Below the pieces are notes generated by a model that was not told the DNA's origin, did not search any database, and saw only the letters and a program-made list of their open reading frames with translations. Below, piece after piece: positions 5,785-7,149 of a stretch of DNA of 7,149 nucleotides; the stretch's first letter is position 1, and every line of letters starts with the position of its first letter. The DNA is taken from NCBI GenBank assembly GCA_012523535.1, contig JAAYII010000189.1:1-7149 (forward strand), read 5' to 3'. The position numbers and the translations under genes are program-made. The stretch comes from Peptococcaceae bacterium. GTDB taxonomy: Bacteria > Bacillota > Desulfitobacteriia > Desulfitobacteriales > Syntrophobotulaceae.

Positions 5785-6783
5785 TTGTCCAATAACGCTA
5801 CCTATACCCCTGAAGAAGTGGCCCAAATCTTGAAAATATCCAAATATACCGTTTATGAGTTGATTAAAAGAGGTGAGCTTGCCGCTTACAGGGTTGGCCG
5901 CAAAGTAAGAGTGGAAGAGAAAGACATAGAAGCCTATAAACAGCGGAACAAAAAATCCCTTATCCCTGCTCAAGCATCTGCTGAAACAACATCTGAACCC
6001 TTTGCGGAAACTGCTCCTGCTCCTTCATTAACGGGGTCTTCTTTAACCGTAACTCACCCCGCGGATCTTCCGGGTCAAGACAGCATTGTTATTTGCGGCC
6101 AGGATATTATATTGGATATTTTGACCAGTCACCTTGGCAAACAATTTCCTAATGTTAATTTCTTGCGTCGTTATATAGGTAGTATTGACGGCCTTATAGC
6201 CTTATACAAAGGGCAGGCCAACGCAGTAGCTGCTCATCTTTGGGACAGCGACACAGACGAATATAATATTCCCTATGTCCGGCGTCTCATGCCCGGTCAC
6301 CGGACGATTATTGTTAATTTAGTCTACCGCTGGGAAGGTTTTTACGTCCTAAAGGGGAATCCTAAAAATATAACTACATGGAAAGACCTGGTCAGACCGG
6401 ATGTGCGTTTTGTTAATCGGGAACATGGCTCCGGAGCCAGGGTCTTGTTGGATGAAAAACTGCAATTGGAAAGTATCCCTCATCATTTAATCAACGGATA
6501 CTATGATGAAGAAAACAGTCATTTTGCCGTAGCCAGCAAAGTTGCCAGACAGGAAGCAGATGTGGGACTTGGAATCGAAAAAGCCGCCCAACAGGTCCCA
6601 AACCTTGATTTCATACCTTTGCAGAAAGAAAGATATGATTTGGTTATACGGCGAGAAGATCTAGCCAAACCTCAGTTTAAGGCCCTACTGGAGATAATAC
6701 GTTCTCCCGCCTATCGCCAAGAGGTTGAAGGATTAGGCGGTTATGACGTATCCCGCATGGGAGAAATAATGGAGGAATCTTGA
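5785..6783 (+). CDS. One-component regulator: excisionase/MerR-like HTH fused to a molybdate-associated PBP-like domain (COG1910/PF12727 type)
   Basis: This 332-residue protein has no signal peptide or membrane segment and should be cytoplasmic. Residues 7-53 form a short winged-helix DNA-binding domain of the excisionase/HTH_17 type (YTPEEVAQILKISKYTVYELI, then VGRKVRVEEKDIEAY). Residues 54-98 are a Pro/Ala/Thr/Glu-rich linker. Residues 99-325 resemble the PBP-like ligand domain of COG1910, known from proteins annotated as molybdate-binding: GSIDGLIALYKGQANAVAAHL around 132-152, RFVNREHGSGARVLLDE around 208-224, SHFAVASKVARQEADVGLG around 245-263 and YDLVI at 284-288. The TTG at 5785 is chosen because GAAGGTGA is seven bases upstream and no other start fits. 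Divergence from modABC points to control of molybdate uptake in response to molybdate, tungstate or a cofactor-related ligand. The architecture is clear; the ligand, and whether it represses or activates, are inferred. Confidence 0.88.
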   Translation: MSNNATYTPEEVAQILKISKYTVYELIKRGELAAYRVGRKVRVEEKDIEAYKQRNKKSLIPAQASAETTSEPFAETAPAPSLTGSSLTVTHPADLPGQDSIVICGQDIILDILTSHLGKQFPNVNFLRRYIGSIDGLIALYKGQANAVAAHLWDSDTDEYNIPYVRRLMPGHRTIIVNLVYRWEGFYVLKGNPKNITTWKDLVRPDVRFVNREHGSGARVLLDEKLQLESIPHHLINGYYDEENSHFAVASKVARQEADVGLGIEKAAQQVPNLDFIPLQKERYDLVIRREDLAKPQFKALLEIIRSPAYRQEVEGLGGYDVSRMGEIMEES

Positions 6784-6796
6784 GAGTAATCTCGAT

Positions 6797-6838
6797 ATAA
6801 GAACACCCCTCCGGCTTCAGCCGGAGGGGTGTTCTTAT
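6797..6838. terminator. Probable bidirectional intrinsic terminator
   Basis: A perfect 19-bp inverted repeat (6797-6815 with 6820-6838) closes a four-base TTCA loop, with a GC-rich core CCCCTCCGGC. It lies 13 bases after the regulator stop and 16 bases before the stop of the convergent GGDEF gene, so it can serve both. Neither strand has a long U-run after the stem. Only TTCTTAT at the end of each 3' arm is U-rich, so it is strong in stem but weak in tract. Confidence 0.8.
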
Positions 6839-6841
6839 CCA

Positions 6842-6873
6842 AGCAACTTTTATCTTAAGTAACTTTTATCTTG
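6842..6873. repeat. 16-bp imperfect tandem repeat over the end of the GGDEF gene
   Basis: Bases 6842-6857 and 6858-6873 are near-identical 16-bp units that share AACTTTTATCTT at 6845-6856 and 6861-6872. The right unit encodes the last residues (KIKVT) and the left unit holds the stop. A small duplication has probably formed or moved the C-terminal end. Confidence 0.7.
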
Positions 6874-7149
6874 GGTTTATAATGGGTTACAGCATTTTTC
6901 CCTTTATTTTTGGCTTGATACATACCTTTGTCGGCAACATTGATCAGTTCCTGAACAGTTTTGCCGTCTGCAGGATAGGAAGCGATGCCAATGGATACCG
7001 TCGAACCGGACTGGGCCTTGGCCTGTTGACGAAACCTCTCAGCTACTCGCAAAGCTTCCTCAACCGTAGTTCCGGGCAAAATAATTAAGAATTCATCTCC
7101 TCCGTATCTTCCAAGAACATCAATACTTCTTATATTATCTTTCGCGATC
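6855..7149 (-). CDS. GGDEF-domain diguanylate cyclase, C-terminal part (5' end outside window)
   Basis: The frame is open from the right edge of the window to TAA at 6857-6855, giving 97 residues of the C-terminal part of a GGDEF domain. The active-site motif is canonical, YGGDEF with GGDEF at visible residues 16-20. The product-inhibition I-site RxxD (RSID, 7-10) sits exactly five residues before it, as in active, feedback-inhibited enzymes. Further family signatures follow: VSIGIASYPADG and the terminal ADKGMYQAKNKGKNAV. It should make cyclic di-GMP from two GTP. Any N-terminal sensory or membrane domains lie beyond the window, so the input signal is unknown. It converges on the regulator gene across the shared hairpin and is probably unrelated to molybdate uptake. 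The protein ends shortly after the GGDEF domain, so no EAL domain follows. Confidence 0.93.
   Translation of the reverse strand, partial: IAKDNIRSIDVLGRYGGDEFLIILPGTTVEEALRVAERFRQQAKAQSGSTVSIGIASYPADGKTVQELINVADKGMYQAKNKGKNAVTHYKPKIKVT

Overview
The window looks like chromosomal DNA from a low-to-mid GC Gram-positive anaerobe, probably a Clostridia/Peptococcaceae-type Firmicute. This is inferred from strong AGGAGG/GGGAGG ribosome binding sites, frequent TTG and GTG starts, near-consensus sigma-A promoters and a lipoprotein-type ModA. No marker gene fixes the taxon. The theme is ABC import, with a molybdate uptake system and its probable regulator as the best-defined unit.

Layout. (1) Positions 2-2236 and 2275-3309, plus strand: a four-gene ABC importer operon of the YnjBCD type. 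It holds the C-terminal part of a solute-binding protein, two separate membrane permeases and an ATPase with an extra C-terminal domain. Its promoter lies left of the window and its substrate is unknown. (2) Positions 3330-5551, minus strand: a complete modABC molybdate importer operon, transcribed modA-modB-modC and converging on the YnjBCD-like operon with only 20 bp between stop codons. (3) Positions 5552-5784: a divergent control region with a clear promoter for each direction, plus a perfect 31-bp tandem duplication in the modA leader that duplicates its ribosome binding site. (4) Positions 5785-6783, plus strand: a one-component regulator made of an excisionase/MerR-like helix-turn-helix fused to a periplasmic-binding-protein-like ligand domain of the molybdate-associated COG1910/PF12727 type. 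(5) A perfect hairpin, probably a bidirectional terminator, at 6797-6838. (6) Positions 6855-7149, minus strand: the C-terminal part of a GGDEF diguanylate cyclase that continues past the right edge.

How the parts probably work together: ModA, a lipoprotein, captures molybdate (perhaps also tungstate). ModB and ModC import it. The divergent regulator senses the oxyanion, or a related ligand, in the cytoplasm and controls both promoters. Both promoters carry the same 8-bp word, CCAATTAG, in the same orientation inside the -35/-10 spacer, which is the best operator candidate here. No ModE-type regulator and no ModC regulatory (TOBE/Mop) domain is present, so sensing may have moved to this regulator. 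The YnjBCD-like importer may also serve molybdenum-cofactor metabolism, but that rests on gene neighbourhood only.

No RNA genes, CRISPR arrays or insertion sequences were seen. No stretch above 300 bases lacks a gene.
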